Source of the DNA: Micromonospora sp. KC606
GTDB taxonomy: Bacteria > Actinomycetota > Actinomycetes > Mycobacteriales > Micromonosporaceae
Direction: 5' to 3'
NCBI RefSeq assembly: GCF_004348675.1
Contig: NZ_SMKN01000026.1
Location: 1-44,733, forward strand
DNA: 44,733 nucleotides
The notes beneath the pieces are model-generated. The model did not search any database. It was not told where the DNA came from and was given only the letters and a program-made list of their open reading frames with translations. Below are positions 7,304-17,645 of the stretch, piece after piece (the first letter of the stretch is position 1; every line of letters starts with the position of its first letter). Made by a program: the position numbers and the translations under genes.

Positions 7304-9277
7304 TTGTACAGGCGCGTGGTAATGGTGGTCGCAGCGGCCCTGTTCTCTCTGCTGGCTCTGGTGGCGGTGATCGTCACCGATCTGCACGACCGGGACTTTC
7401 CGCAGGCCATAGGCGCGGAAAGCAGGCTGGGCCTGGACTTCGGGGAATCGCAGTTCAGCGACCGGGAGGCGTTCTCGGCACTGGCGCAGATGGATGCCGA
7501 CTGGAACCTGGGACTGGTGAGGATCGCACCGGACCTGGCCGGCGACAGCGACGGGCTCGTTCTCGTTGCCCTCAACGACGGGAGCCTGCCCGCGACGTTC
7601 CGCTGGTTCAGCGGCTCCGGTGTGGGAAAGGTCGTTGGCAGGGATCGGCTGGCCAACTCCTCGCCCGACGGATCCTATCTCGTCACAGGCGACAGCGCCC
7701 GGCTCGGCGAGTTCGAGAGCCGGCTGGGCAGCGCGGGCGTACGGGTGACCCGAACCGACGCGTCCATCACCGACAGTCTCCGGTTCGCCATGCGGGAGGG
7801 CGGTTTCGCCGCGGCCGTCCTGGCCGCATTCGCCCTCATCGCGGCGCTGGCGCTGTTCTGGCTGTCGATGAAGGCGCGTAGCCGCGCGCTCCGGGTGCTC
7901 GGTGGCTGTCCCACGTTGCGTATCCAGGCACAGGACCTGGGCGGGTTCGCGGCCGCACTGCTCGTTCCGGCAGCCGCTGTCACTCTCGCGGCCGCCGGCT
8001 ACGTAGGCCTTGCTCGTGGTTGGCTGTACGTCAGCGTCTTCGTCAAGGCGCTGGCCGGCGTGGAGATCGCGGTCATCGCCGTGTCACTGCTGGTTGCCCT
8101 GGCCATGTCGGCCTCCGCTTGGCCTAGTGCCACCATGCTGGCCACCCGCCAGCCCGCGGTGAAGAGCCTGCGCTCGGCGGCCGTGATCCTCCAGGCGCTG
8201 ACCTTCCTGTTGGTAGTGGGCGCGGCCGGACCGGCCTGGTCGGCGTATCGCAGTTCGTCCGCCACCGCCGCCGAGATGGCGCAGTGGAAGAACCTGGCGG
8301 ACCAGGTCGTCGTCCAGTTCGGGATCAGCGACGAGGAGATGACCAGCCTCGAACCGCAGATCGGCAACCTGATCAAAGACGGTGAATCGGCCGAAGCGGT
8401 CGCCTTTTCGTACACCTTTTCGGCGGAGCAGTGGGAGGGCGATTTCGGCGACTACTCGGCGGTCAGCTTCGTGAACCAGCGATGGCTCGACCTGATGACC
8501 ACGAGCGCGCCGCCGGACGCGCTCACGCCGGTGCCGTACGACCGCGTGAAAGACATGGTCACCCGAGAGTTCGGCGAGACGTTCAAACTGTGGTCGAGAA
8601 GCCAGGGTGCCAGTGGGGAGATCCTGTCGGGCTTCGGATACCTGCGGCCCGCGGACGGATTCCGACTGCCGGTCGGTCGGGGTGGCGGCGGCGGGAGTCT
8701 GAGTTTCCTGGACGATGTCCTTGTCGCCGTCATGCCGTCCCTGCACTCGACGATCAATGACCAGGACCTGACGTCGATGGCCTCGAGCAGGAACATCCTG
8801 TTCACCGGCGTAGCGGCCACCCAGGCGTTGTTCGAGCGCAACAGGCTCGCCGCAGCGGCCCTGAGAGACCGGGGGGTCAAGGGCGAACTGGGTGTCGTCT
8901 ACGTCGCGGAGGACGGGATTCTTCGGGCGCAGTTCATGGCGTACCTGGTCTGGCTGATGAATCTCGCGCTCGCCGCCCTGGTCGTCGCCTTCGCGGTCGC
9001 GGCCGCGATCAGTGCATTGATCACGGCCCTGTTGCACGCGAGGCGCGACTTCCCGTTGAGGTTGTCCGGCCGGTCGTGGGCGCGGATTCTGCAGAGCCGG
9101 GTGGTCAAGGAGTTGCTGGCCAGCGTGGCGCTCGTGGCCCTGGTCGCGCTGTTTCAGAGACCCGAGGCGATGGGGCCCCTGCTGGTGGCCGCGCTGTTGG
9201 GGGTGTTCGTTGTTCCGCTGAGCCATCTGTGTGCCGCGAACTGGTGTTTCGCCGGTGTCAGCAGGCGTCGAATCTGA
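7304..9277 (+). CDS. Large ABC-transporter-associated integral membrane protein
   Basis: A membrane protein of about 657 aa. One hydrophobic helix lies at the extreme N-terminus, a block of three or four helices spans about 155-320, a large soluble region of about 240 residues follows, and three C-terminal helices complete it. This arrangement resembles the bacteriocin-associated integral membrane proteins that pair with lactococcin-972-type ATPases, and more loosely FtsX/MacB permeases. TTG 7304 follows GGGAGGG and gives a typical short cytosolic lead; GTG 7316 and ATG 7322 are alternatives, and the open frame reaches TTG 7238. The stop overlaps an ATG (TGATG) at the ATPase gene. A function in export or immunity is possible but not demonstrated, and no bacteriocin precursor was seen nearby. 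Confidence 0.72.
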   Translation: MYRRVVMVVAAALFSLLALVAVIVTDLHDRDFPQAIGAESRLGLDFGESQFSDREAFSALAQMDADWNLGLVRIAPDLAGDSDGLVLVALNDGSLPATFRWFSGSGVGKVVGRDRLANSSPDGSYLVTGDSARLGEFESRLGSAGVRVTRTDASITDSLRFAMREGGFAAAVLAAFALIAALALFWLSMKARSRALRVLGGCPTLRIQAQDLGGFAAALLVPAAAVTLAAAGYVGLARGWLYVSVFVKALAGVEIAVIAVSLLVALAMSASAWPSATMLATRQPAVKSLRSAAVILQALTFLLVVGAAGPAWSAYRSSSATAAEMAQWKNLADQVVVQFGISDEEMTSLEPQIGNLIKDGESAEAVAFSYTFSAEQWEGDFGDYSAVSFVNQRWLDLMTTSAPPDALTPVPYDRVKDMVTREFGETFKLWSRSQGASGEILSGFGYLRPADGFRLPVGRGGGGGSLSFLDDVLVAVMPSLHSTINDQDLTSMASSRNILFTGVAATQALFERNRLAAAALRDRGVKGELGVVYVAEDGILRAQFMAYLVWLMNLALAALVVAFAVAAAISALITALLHARRDFPLRLSGRSWARILQSRVVKELLASVALVALVALFQRPEAMGPLLVAALLGVFVVPLSHLCAANWCFAGVSRRRI

Positions 9278-9288
9278 TGGGAGTTCCA

Positions 9289-9963
9289 ATGCTGGTTGAG
9301 GCCGAGGACGTTTCCGTGGCGATCGGCGGGCGGCAGGTGCTCGACGGCGATTTCGTACGCTGCGAGCCCGGGACGATGACCGCCCTGGTCGGCCCGAGCG
9401 GGTCCGGGAAGACCACGCTGCTGCACTGCCTCGGGCTGCTGTTCCCGGTCAATCGGGGCCGCATCCTGATCGATGGGAGGGACGCCACGAAGTACGGCTC
9501 GGCGGCGCGGCGCCGGTTCTGGCGTGACCACGCGGCGTTCGTGTTGCAGGACTACGGGATCATGGATGAGGAGTCGGTCGCCTTCAACGTCTCAATGCAG
9601 TCGAGCCTGCTGGGCAGGCGGGCCACCGGCGACGGGAAGCGGCTGGAGCAGGTTCTCGAGCAGACCGGGCTGGCGGGCCGGCAGGACGAGGTGGCCAGCC
9701 ACCTCAGCGGTGGCGAGAAACAGTGGCTCGCGCTGGCCCGCGCCATCTACAAGCGAGCCGCGGTCGTGTTCGTCGACGAGCCCACCGCGTCGCTCGACGC
9801 CGCCAACCGGCGAAAGGTCATCGCCCTGTTCGCGGAGTTCGCCGCGAGTGGTCGCACGGTCATCGTGTCCACGCACGACTCGGAAATGATCGAGGCCTGC
9901 AGCTCACGGCACGAGATCGGGAGCGGACGAACTGCCGCGCACCCCGTCAGTCAGTCCCACTAG
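9289..9963 (+). CDS. ABC transporter ATP-binding protein (MacB/LolD-like)
   Basis: A 224-aa cytoplasmic ATPase. Walker A GPSGSGKT is at residues 35-42, signature LSGGE at 138-142, Walker B VVFVDE at 158-163 and switch His195 in STHD. The signature is followed by KQW instead of the usual QQR, a variant also seen in bacteriocin-linked ATPases. I prefer ATG 9289 because GGGAG (9279-9283) sits six bases upstream; ATG 9277 overlaps the permease stop and is also possible. It presumably energises the membrane protein encoded just upstream. The direction and substrate of transport are unknown. Confidence 0.85.
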   Translation: MLVEAEDVSVAIGGRQVLDGDFVRCEPGTMTALVGPSGSGKTTLLHCLGLLFPVNRGRILIDGRDATKYGSAARRRFWRDHAAFVLQDYGIMDEESVAFNVSMQSSLLGRRATGDGKRLEQVLEQTGLAGRQDEVASHLSGGEKQWLALARAIYKRAAVVFVDEPTASLDAANRRKVIALFAEFAASGRTVIVSTHDSEMIEACSSRHEIGSGRTAAHPVSQSH

Positions 9964-9979
9964 GGCGGAAGGACTCCCC

Positions 9980-10336
9980 ATGTCACTGGAATCCAAGATC
10001 GCGATCTGCGCTGTGGTGGTGGTCACCGTCGGCGCGGGCGCGGCTGCGGTTCTCGGCGGTGTGATCCCGATGTCGAGAAACACTCACCCACCTTGCGGGG
10101 AACTACCAACCACGGCCGAGGCCACTGCGGCGCTCACCAGGAACCAGGCCTTCGCCACCGACATCGAGGCGTTGGGGAAAGGCATCTCCGTCAACGTGGG
10201 CTCGCCGTGCCCCAAGGGCCAGGACCGTGCGCTGATCCAGGTGACCTACGGATCGAAGCCCGAGCGTGAGGCCATCGACAGCCTGCTCGCGCGCCGTGAC
10301 GGGTTCGGTGTTCCGATGTATCTCGTCGAGAAGTAG
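9980..10336 (+). CDS. Small membrane-anchored protein of the ABC cassette
   Basis: A 118-aa protein that I do not recognise. A single hydrophobic helix covers residues about 7-28 and is followed by an extracytoplasmic domain of about 85 residues. That domain contains two cysteines, Cys39 and Cys77, that could form a disulfide. ATG 9980 follows GGAAGG at good spacing, 16 bases after the ATPase stop, so it is the third gene of the cassette. It could be an accessory or sensing subunit or an immunity-type protein; the sequence does not decide. Confidence 0.7.
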   Translation: MSLESKIAICAVVVVTVGAGAAAVLGGVIPMSRNTHPPCGELPTTAEATAALTRNQAFATDIEALGKGISVNVGSPCPKGQDRALIQVTYGSKPEREAIDSLLARRDGFGVPMYLVEK

Positions 10337-10437
10337 CGGAGTGACCGGGTCGTCGGTCGACAACGCCACCACCGCGACGTCGGCGGCTGCGCCCTTGCTG
10401 CGGGCGGTCGTGCGTCTGCCGCAGGTCGGGACGCCAG

Positions 10438-12513
10438 TCAGCCCAACGGGGCGGGCAGCGGGGCGGTGTGCAGCACGGTGAGTCGGGAAACCGCCCGGGT
10501 CAGCACCACGTAGAGCCGGTGCAGGCCACGTGGCTCGGCGGCCACGATCGCGGCCGGCTCGACGACGACCACGTGGTCGTACTCCAGGCCCTTGACCAGG
10601 GTCGCGGGGACCACGGTGACCCGCGCCGCGGCCTCGACGTCGTCGGCGGTCGCGGTGTCGATCCCGGCGGCGGCCAGCGCCGCGCGCAGCCCGGCCACCG
10701 CGTCGTCGGCGGTGATCACGCCGACCGAGCCGTCGTGGCCGAGCGCCGCCCGCACCTCGGCCACCGTCGCGGCCGTCAGGTCGGTCACGGTACGCACGTC
10801 CAGCGCGCCGTCGCGGCGCAGCGACTCGGCCGGGGGCACGTCGACGGCGAGTGCCGGCAGCAGCCGGTTGGCGAACGCGACCACCGCGGCGGGCACCCGG
10901 AAGCCGACGCTCAGCGGCACCACCGTCGCGTCCGGCTTGCCCAGGTGGGCCAGGGACTCCCGCCAGTCGGTGGCGGCCCAGGGCGCGGTGCCCTGGGCCA
11001 GGTCGCCGAGGAGGGTGATCGAACCGTGCTCGCTGCGCCGGGCGATCGCCCGGCACTGCATCGGGGAGAGATCCTGTGCCTCGTCGACCACCACGTGTCC
11101 GTAGCCGCCCGGGCGTTCGACCAGCCCCGCCGCCTCGTCGACCAGCACCGCGTCGGCGGCCGTCCACCTCGTTGCCTTCGGGGTGCGGCCGAGTCTCGTG
11201 CCGGTCGCGTCCCGGCCCGCCGGGGCGCCGAGCGAACGGCTCTGGAGCAGTGCCTGCTCGTCGGCGGTGAGCAGTCCGTCGGCCGCCGCCGCGAGCGCGT
11301 CGGCGTCGGACCAGAGTCGGTGCAACAGCCCTTCCGGGGTCAGCGCCGGCCAGACCGCGTCCAGGAAGGCGGTGACCGGCTGCGCCTTGCCCATCCGGCG
11401 CAGCCAGGCGTCGTTGGGCGATTCGGCGCGCCGCGCCTCGGACTGGCGTTGCAGCAACCCCACCACCCGGGCGCGGACCCGTTCCCGCCCGGTGGCGTAC
11501 GGCAGGCCCTCGCCGCGGGTCTCCTCGACCACCCGGTGCAGCGGGTCCAGGCCGATCCGCCAGCGGTACGAGCCGTCCGACACCATGATCGGCTCGGTGG
11601 GTGTACCGATGTGCGCGTCGACGGCCCGGCGCAGCACCTGGGCCATCCGGACGTCGTGCTTCAGCACTGCCACGGTGGGGTCGTCGACCGCCCGGACCGG
11701 CACCCGGGCGACCAGGTCCTCCACGGTGGCCTGCGCGACCTCGACCTCGCCCAGCGCGGGCAGCACCGCCGCGATGTACGACAGGAACGCCCGGTTCGGA
11801 CCGACGATCAGCACACCCGATCGGCGCAGCCGTTCCCGGTGCAGGTAGAGCAGGTACGCGGCCCGGTGCAACCCCACTGCGGTCTTGCCGGTGCCCGGCG
11901 CGCCCTGGACGCAGATCGAGTCTGCCAGGTCGGCCCGGACCAGTTCGTCCTGCTCGGGCTGGATGGTGGCGACGATGTCCCGCATCGGGCCGACGCGGGG
12001 ACGTTCGATCTCGGCGGTGAGGATCCGGCTGGCGGTGCCCAGCTCCTCACCCCGGTCCAGGTGCTCGTCCTCGAAGCTGGTCAGCACCCCGGCGTTGAAG
12101 CCGAACCGGCGGCGGACGGAGACGCCCTGCGGATCACGGGCGCTGGCCCGGTAGAACGACCGAGAGACCGGGGCCCGCCAGTCCAGCACCAGCGGTTCAC
12201 CGAGGTCGTCGGTGACGTGCCGCCGCCCCACGTGGTAGTCCCGCCCGGCGTGGTCGGGGTCGACCGGCCCGAAGTCGAGCCGGCCGAAGAAGAGCGGCGT
12301 GGTCGGGTCGTCGGCCAGCTCCTTGACCCGCCGGGCCATGTGCCGGCCGAGCTGCTCGGCGGTGTACGCGTCCCCCGCGACCTTGTCACCGGTGGCGAAG
12401 AGCGCCTCGGCACGGTCTCGCATCCGGCGCAGGGCGGCGCGGGAGGCGTCCAGGTGGGCGCGTTCGGCGGCGAGTTCGCCGTCCAACGACTGTTCTTGGG
12501 CGTGCAGGGTCAT
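10438..12513 (-). CDS. helD: HelD-type UvrD-like helicase that recycles RNA polymerase
   Basis: A 691-aa superfamily 1 ATPase. The N-terminal 60 residues form a charged helical coil (DGELAAERAHLDASRAALRRM), followed by a domain with FFGRLDFGP and the dihydroxy-like VDPDHAGRDYHVGRRHV region. Walker A GAPGTGKT lies near residue 203, and DEAQDLSPMQ and a C-terminal VVLTRAVSRL helicase motif complete the ATPase. This matches HelD, which in Gram-positive bacteria releases stalled RNA polymerase; several actinobacterial homologues protect against rifampicin. ATG 12513 has GGAG plus GAGT at about 7-12 bases upstream and is preferred over an open frame reaching 12603. It is transcribed alone. Confidence 0.85.
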   Translation of the reverse strand: MTLHAQEQSLDGELAAERAHLDASRAALRRMRDRAEALFATGDKVAGDAYTAEQLGRHMARRVKELADDPTTPLFFGRLDFGPVDPDHAGRDYHVGRRHVTDDLGEPLVLDWRAPVSRSFYRASARDPQGVSVRRRFGFNAGVLTSFEDEHLDRGEELGTASRILTAEIERPRVGPMRDIVATIQPEQDELVRADLADSICVQGAPGTGKTAVGLHRAAYLLYLHRERLRRSGVLIVGPNRAFLSYIAAVLPALGEVEVAQATVEDLVARVPVRAVDDPTVAVLKHDVRMAQVLRRAVDAHIGTPTEPIMVSDGSYRWRIGLDPLHRVVEETRGEGLPYATGRERVRARVVGLLQRQSEARRAESPNDAWLRRMGKAQPVTAFLDAVWPALTPEGLLHRLWSDADALAAAADGLLTADEQALLQSRSLGAPAGRDATGTRLGRTPKATRWTAADAVLVDEAAGLVERPGGYGHVVVDEAQDLSPMQCRAIARRSEHGSITLLGDLAQGTAPWAATDWRESLAHLGKPDATVVPLSVGFRVPAAVVAFANRLLPALAVDVPPAESLRRDGALDVRTVTDLTAATVAEVRAALGHDGSVGVITADDAVAGLRAALAAAGIDTATADDVEAAARVTVVPATLVKGLEYDHVVVVEPAAIVAAEPRGLHRLYVVLTRAVSRLTVLHTAPLPAPLG

Positions 12514-13863
<1,350 letters not shown>

Positions 13864-13877
13864 GCCGGCCGAACCGC

Positions 13878-14819
13878 TCAGACGTCCTTGCCGAGCACCG
13901 CCTCGGTGATCTTCTGACAGTTCTTCATGCCGTACTCGTAGCCCAGCCCGATCGGGTAGCGGACCATCACGCCCATCGTCCAGTCGTCCGCGATCGCCAG
14001 GCAGTTGACGTGGATCTCCTGCTCCCGGGTCCGGTCGACCCAGCCGTTCTTGATGGCGATGGTTCGGCGCTCGGCAGCGGGGAACGCCTTGCGGATGCCG
14101 AAGTCACCGGTGCCGCGGACCAGCCGCATCTCGTTCAGCAGCCACTTCGTCCACTTCGGACCGGCCGCGCGCCCGTCCTTGATGCAGGCGCCCAGCCGGG
14201 CGGTGTCCCGGGGGGAGAGGTTCGTCCGGCTCCAGCCCTTGTCGGCGGACGGGCTGCTGTCGGTGGTCTCGCAGATCGAGATCATCCGCTTGATCGAGGC
14301 GGACCGCCCGACGGAGTTGTAGAACTGCTCGGTCCGGGTGTTGTCGCTGTCCCGGATGATCAGCGTCGCGTCGGCGAGTTTGGCGTCGCTCGGGGTCTTC
14401 CCGTCCTCGGCGGTGGTGCGCAGATAGTCGGCGACGATCCAGGACTTGATCAGCGAGGCGGTGGTGCTGGTCTCGGCCATGTTCTCCGAGCCGATGAACT
14501 TTCCGGTCCGGGCGTCCAGGACGCTCCAGGCGTACCAGCCCTTGAGATTCAGGTCGACCTGCTCGTTCTGGAACGGCAGCGGCTCCAGCGACGGCGACGG
14601 CGTCGGGGACGCGGCCGGCCGGCTGCTGCGATCGGACGGCTGGCTGGTGGACCGCTCCGTAGTGGACGGGTCGCCCCAGCGGGCGGCCGCCGCCGAGGCC
14701 AGCGGGGAACCGGGGAGCAGTCGCAGCGACACCAACACCAGACCGATCAGCAGGGCGGAGAAGGCGGCCAGCCGCAGCACGGACGAGTCACCGCGCCGTC
14801 CGCGCCGGTTGCCGGCCAT
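13878..14819 (-). CDS. Beta-lactamase-fold serine hydrolase, membrane-anchored (paralogue 2)
   Basis: A 313-aa protein with a single N-terminal transmembrane segment (about 14-36), a Ser/Pro-rich stalk (about 50-83) and an extracellular domain. Visible class A beta-lactamase-type motifs are SLIK (Ser122-Lys125), SDN (158-160) and a KNG triad (IKNGW) in place of KTG. The family may be a penicillin-binding or DD-peptidase-like enzyme rather than a true beta-lactamase. ATG 14819 shares one base with the upstream stop (TGATG), so the two paralogues are coupled. The hydrolytic substrate is inferred only from the fold. Confidence 0.72.
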   Translation of the reverse strand: MAGNRRGRRGDSSVLRLAAFSALLIGLVLVSLRLLPGSPLASAAAARWGDPSTTERSTSQPSDRSSRPAASPTPSPSLEPLPFQNEQVDLNLKGWYAWSVLDARTGKFIGSENMAETSTTASLIKSWIVADYLRTTAEDGKTPSDAKLADATLIIRDSDNTRTEQFYNSVGRSASIKRMISICETTDSSPSADKGWSRTNLSPRDTARLGACIKDGRAAGPKWTKWLLNEMRLVRGTGDFGIRKAFPAAERRTIAIKNGWVDRTREQEIHVNCLAIADDWTMGVMVRYPIGLGYEYGMKNCQKITEAVLGKDV

Positions 14820-15796
14820 CAGAGCTTCCCGACCGGCTGCTGCGGCACCTTGAGGGCCGCGCCGGGCTGCGGCGTGACCAACTGGGTGGCGACGCTGGCG
14901 CAGACCTTCGCACCGTATCCGAGCTTGCTCTTCTGCGGGTAACGCAGCATCACGGCGAGGCTCCATTTGTCGGTGACGGCAAGGCAGTTTACGTGCCAGT
15001 TGCCGTCGTAGTTCAAAGCCGTCCAGCCGTTCTTGATGCTCACCGGCCCCTGTGCCTTGATGGCGGCGGGCAGGCCGTCGATGATGCCCCATTTGCCGCC
15101 GCCCGAACGCAACTGCTGGTCGGTGACGCTGCCGCGGACCTTGGCCATCTCGTCCAGCACCCACTTCGTCCACTTCGGGCCGGCGGCCCGACCGTCGGCG
15201 ACGCAGTCGCCGAGGCGGACGGCGTCGCGGGGGGACATCCGGGTGAAGCTCCACCAGCCCTCGTACGGGGACACGTTGCCGCGCTTGGTGTCGGTCAGGC
15301 CGCAGATCCTGATGGCCCGCCGGATGACCGGGTCGGGCTGTCCGTTCCCCTCCACCCGGTACGTGCCGCCGGCGGCGGCGAAGACCTTGTTCGCCCCGGT
15401 GTCGTCACTGTCCCGGATCGCGGTGCTCGCCGCCTTCTTCAACGCCGCCGGCGGCTCCTTGTCGCCGAGTTGGCGCAGGTAGTCCGAGACGATCCAGACC
15501 TTGAGCATGGACTCGGTGGAACTGGTCCGCGCCATGTTCTCCGAGCCGGCGATCTCACCGGTTTCCCGGTCCATCAGGGCCCAGCCGAAGAACTCGCCGG
15601 TGAAGTTCACCGAGACCTTGCCGGCGGCCAGGGTCGGTGCCGGGGGCTCGGTGGGCTCGGGAACGGGGACCTGCTCGGCCCCGCCGCCGAGGCCGCCGTC
15701 GCCGTCGGACAGCCGCGCGTACGCGGCCGGAACCAGCAGACCGACGCCGAGCAGGACCGCAGCTACGGCGAGCACCATGATCACGCGAGATCGCAT
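14819..15796 (-). CDS. Beta-lactamase-fold serine hydrolase, membrane-anchored (paralogue 1)
   Basis: A 325-aa protein with an N-terminal hydrophobic anchor (about 5-27), a Pro/Glu-rich linker, and a domain clearly homologous to the next gene. Shared blocks are GSENMA, WIVxDYLR, RDSD, SPRDxxRLGxC, DGRAAGPKWTKW and NWHVNCLA-type ends. The catalytic motif is SMLK (Ser96-Lys99). The second motif is SDD (130-132), not SDN as in its paralogue, so the two may differ in catalytic ability. A KNG triad (IKNGW) follows. It is translated first and coupled to paralogue 2. Tandem duplication is evident; the function, probably cell-wall related, is inferred. Confidence 0.72.
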   Translation of the reverse strand: MRSRVIMVLAVAAVLLGVGLLVPAAYARLSDGDGGLGGGAEQVPVPEPTEPPAPTLAAGKVSVNFTGEFFGWALMDRETGEIAGSENMARTSSTESMLKVWIVSDYLRQLGDKEPPAALKKAASTAIRDSDDTGANKVFAAAGGTYRVEGNGQPDPVIRRAIRICGLTDTKRGNVSPYEGWWSFTRMSPRDAVRLGDCVADGRAAGPKWTKWVLDEMAKVRGSVTDQQLRSGGGKWGIIDGLPAAIKAQGPVSIKNGWTALNYDGNWHVNCLAVTDKWSLAVMLRYPQKSKLGYGAKVCASVATQLVTPQPGAALKVPQQPVGKL

Positions 15797-15999
15797 GAGT
15801 GGGTGAACTCCAGATGTCAGGGCCGGGGGGACCGGCTGTGCCGTCAGGGGTCGACTCGATCGCCCGGCCGGGGGATGGTGGCCGTTGTCGGCGATCGTCA
15901 GCAGCCGATCGGTGTGACGGGGGAAGTCTACTTTCGGAAAGGCGACACGCCAGTTCCGACGCGTATGTAATTGCTGTGAAGGCGGGTTATAGAACCGAT

Positions 16000-16047
16000 A
16001 TGCACGACTTGGGGGGATTCATCTTGAAGAAGTGGCACAAGTCATAG
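16000..16047 (+). CDS. Possible 15-codon leader ORF upstream of paaA
   Basis: ATG 16000 to TAG 16045-16047 encodes [16 protein letters not shown] strong GGGGGGA inside it precedes an internal TTG (16024) that would give LKKWHKS. It sits 109 bases before paaA in an otherwise non-coding leader. No upstream ribosome site serves ATG 16000. It could be a translated leader or chance. Confidence 0.25.
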   Translation: MHDLGGFILKKWHKS

Positions 16048-16109
16048 CCGGTTTCCGGTCGATGCCGCCGGGCGGCGGCAGCCCGGCGACCCGAGGGATC
16101 TCGGAATCC

Positions 16110-16148
16110 TGTTACACCCTCTGGTGTCGAATAGATGGAGCTGTAACA
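16110..16148. promoter_or_regulatory. Candidate operator of the paa operon
   Basis: The 7-bp inverted repeat TGTTACA/TGTAACA has 25 bases between arms and contains a second perfect repeat ACACCCTCTGGTGT at 16114-16127. It ends 8 bases before the paaA start, where a repressor such as a PaaR- or PaaX-type protein would block transcription. The regulator's identity is unknown. Confidence 0.4.
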
Positions 16149-16156
16149 CTTGGGGC

Positions 16157-17221
16157 ATGTATGGCAACGACTTCGCCGCGGTGGATGCTCCCGACGGTGG
16201 CCTCCTCGGCCAGGTCGAGGCGGCTGAGGCGGCACTGCGCGCCGCGGCGGCCCGTGGTCGCGGCGGCGCAGTGGCAGCCGGCGCCGATCCCGAGTCGTAC
16301 TTCGCCGACGTGATCAACGCCGACCAGAAGATCGAACCGCGCGACTGGATGCCGGAGGCGTACCGGAGGACGTTGATCCGACAGATCGCCCAGCACGCGC
16401 ACTCCGAGATCGTCGGGATGCAACCCGAGGGAAACTGGATCAGTCGCGCGCCGTCGCTGAAGCGCAAGGCGATCCTGCTGGCCAAGGTGCAGGACGAGGC
16501 TGGCCACGGCCTCTACCTCTACGCCGCCGCCGAAACCCTGGGAGTCAGCCGCGACGAACTGGTCGACCTGCTGCTCAGTGGCCGGCAGAAGTACAGCTCG
16601 ATCTTCAACTACCCGACGCTGACCTGGGCCGACGTCGGCGTCGTCGGCTGGCTGGTCGACGGTGCGGCGATCGTCAACCAGGTGCCGCTGTGCCGCTGCT
16701 CCTACGGGCCGTACGCGCGGGCCATGATCCGGGTCTGCAAGGAGGAGTCGTTCCACCAGCGGCAGGGCTACGAGATCCTGCACACCCTCGCCCACGGCAC
16801 CCCGGCGCAGAAGGCGATGGCGCAGGACGCGGTCGACCGCTGGTGGTACCCGTCGCTGGCGATGTTCGGCCCGCCGGACGGCGACTCCACCCACTCCGCC
16901 CAGTCCATGGCCTGGAAGATCAAGCGCTTCTCCAACGACGAGCTGCGCCAGCGCTTCGTGGACATGTGCGTGCAGCAGGCCGAGACGCTCGGCCTCACCC
17001 TGCCCGACCCGGGCCTGCGCTGGAACCCCGAGCGTCAGGCGTACGACTTCACCCAGCCCGACTACGACGAGCTGATGCGGGTCATCTCGGGCGACGGGCC
17101 GTGCAACCGGCAACGGATGGCACACCGGCGGCGCGCCCACGCCGAGGGCGCCTGGGTCCGCGAGGCCGCCGCGGCGTACGCCGCGAAGCGGGCGCGGCAC
17201 GAGGAGAGGGTGGCGGCGTGA
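16157..17221 (+). CDS. paaA: Phenylacetyl-CoA epoxidase catalytic subunit
   Basis: A 354-aa ferritin-like di-iron oxygenase subunit that inserts one oxygen atom into the aromatic ring of phenylacetyl-CoA to give the 1,2-epoxide. Iron-ligand motifs are seen: [12 protein letters not shown] near residue 84, KVQDEAGHG (EAGH 114-117) and [15 protein letters not shown] near 195-209. ATG 16157 gives MYGNDF; an upstream in-frame GTG 16124 overlaps the inverted repeats and is less likely. It begins the five-gene operon paaABCDE, with GTGA overlap at paaB. Confidence 0.95.
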   Translation: MYGNDFAAVDAPDGGLLGQVEAAEAALRAAAARGRGGAVAAGADPESYFADVINADQKIEPRDWMPEAYRRTLIRQIAQHAHSEIVGMQPEGNWISRAPSLKRKAILLAKVQDEAGHGLYLYAAAETLGVSRDELVDLLLSGRQKYSSIFNYPTLTWADVGVVGWLVDGAAIVNQVPLCRCSYGPYARAMIRVCKEESFHQRQGYEILHTLAHGTPAQKAMAQDAVDRWWYPSLAMFGPPDGDSTHSAQSMAWKIKRFSNDELRQRFVDMCVQQAETLGLTLPDPGLRWNPERQAYDFTQPDYDELMRVISGDGPCNRQRMAHRRRAHAEGAWVREAAAAYAAKRARHEERVAA

Positions 17222-17529
17222 GCGAGCGAACCGGTCGGCCAGGCGAACGGCAGCCTTCGCCGCTCTGGGAGGTCTTCGTGCGGGCCCGGCGTGGGCTGTC
17301 GCACACCCACGTCGGCAGCCTGCACGCCCCCGACGCCGAGCTGGCCCTGCGCCACGCGCGGGACCTCTACACCCGCCGACAGGAGGGGGTGTCGATCTGG
17401 GTGGTCCCGTCCGGCGCGATCACCGCGTCCAGCCCCGACGAGAGGGACGCCTTCTTCGACCCGGCCGCCGACAAGGTGTACCGCCACCCCACCTTCTACG
17501 AGGTGCCGGACGGGGTGGCCCACCTGTGA
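17218..17529 (+). CDS. paaB: Phenylacetyl-CoA epoxidase structural subunit PaaB
   Basis: A 103-aa small subunit that bridges PaaAC heterodimers in the epoxidase complex. The block [20 protein letters not shown] (about residues 15-34) and the [11 protein letters not shown] motif near the C-terminus are diagnostic. GTG 17218 overlaps the paaA stop (GTGA), and its own stop overlaps the first GTG of the repeat array 17526-17645, so coupling is likely on both sides. Confidence 0.93.
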   Translation: MSERTGRPGERQPSPLWEVFVRARRGLSHTHVGSLHAPDAELALRHARDLYTRRQEGVSIWVVPSGAITASSPDERDAFFDPAADKVYRHPTFYEVPDGVAHL

Positions 17530-17645
17530 GCGCGAGGAGTGAGCCGGTTCTGCGAGCCCCGCAGTCGGGAACGGAGACCAGCCCTGTGAGCGCGAGGAGT
17601 GAGCCGGTTCTGCGAGCCCCGCAGTCGCGAACGAAGACCAGTCCT
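17526..17645 (+). repeat. Two 60-bp bridge repeats at paaB/paaC, in frame with PaaC
   Basis: Two tandem 60-bp units start at GTG 17526 (on the paaB stop) and GTG 17586. Both begin GTGAGCGCGAGGAGTGAG and share CGAGCCCCGCAGTCG. The middle carries extra bases relative to other copies, so its reading frame after the middle changes to RAPQS. No stop occurs, so translation can run straight into PaaC, whose own start GTGAGCGCGAG (17646) looks like the beginning of a third unit. Confidence 0.9.

Larger units (their letters stand above)
15797..16156. other. 360-bp divergent region upstream of paaA
   Basis: It separates the paralogue pair from the paa operon. It contains a possible 15-codon ORF (16000-16047), and two inverted repeats just before paaA: ACACC-CTCT-GGTGT (16114-16127) and TGTTACA (16110-16116) / TGTAACA (16142-16148). 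No regulator gene lies beside it. Confidence 0.5.

Noticed and set aside
15971..15993. TTGCTG/TATAGA as a promoter for the paaA leader
   Set aside because: The spacer is only 11 bases, too short for a normal -35/-10 pair.
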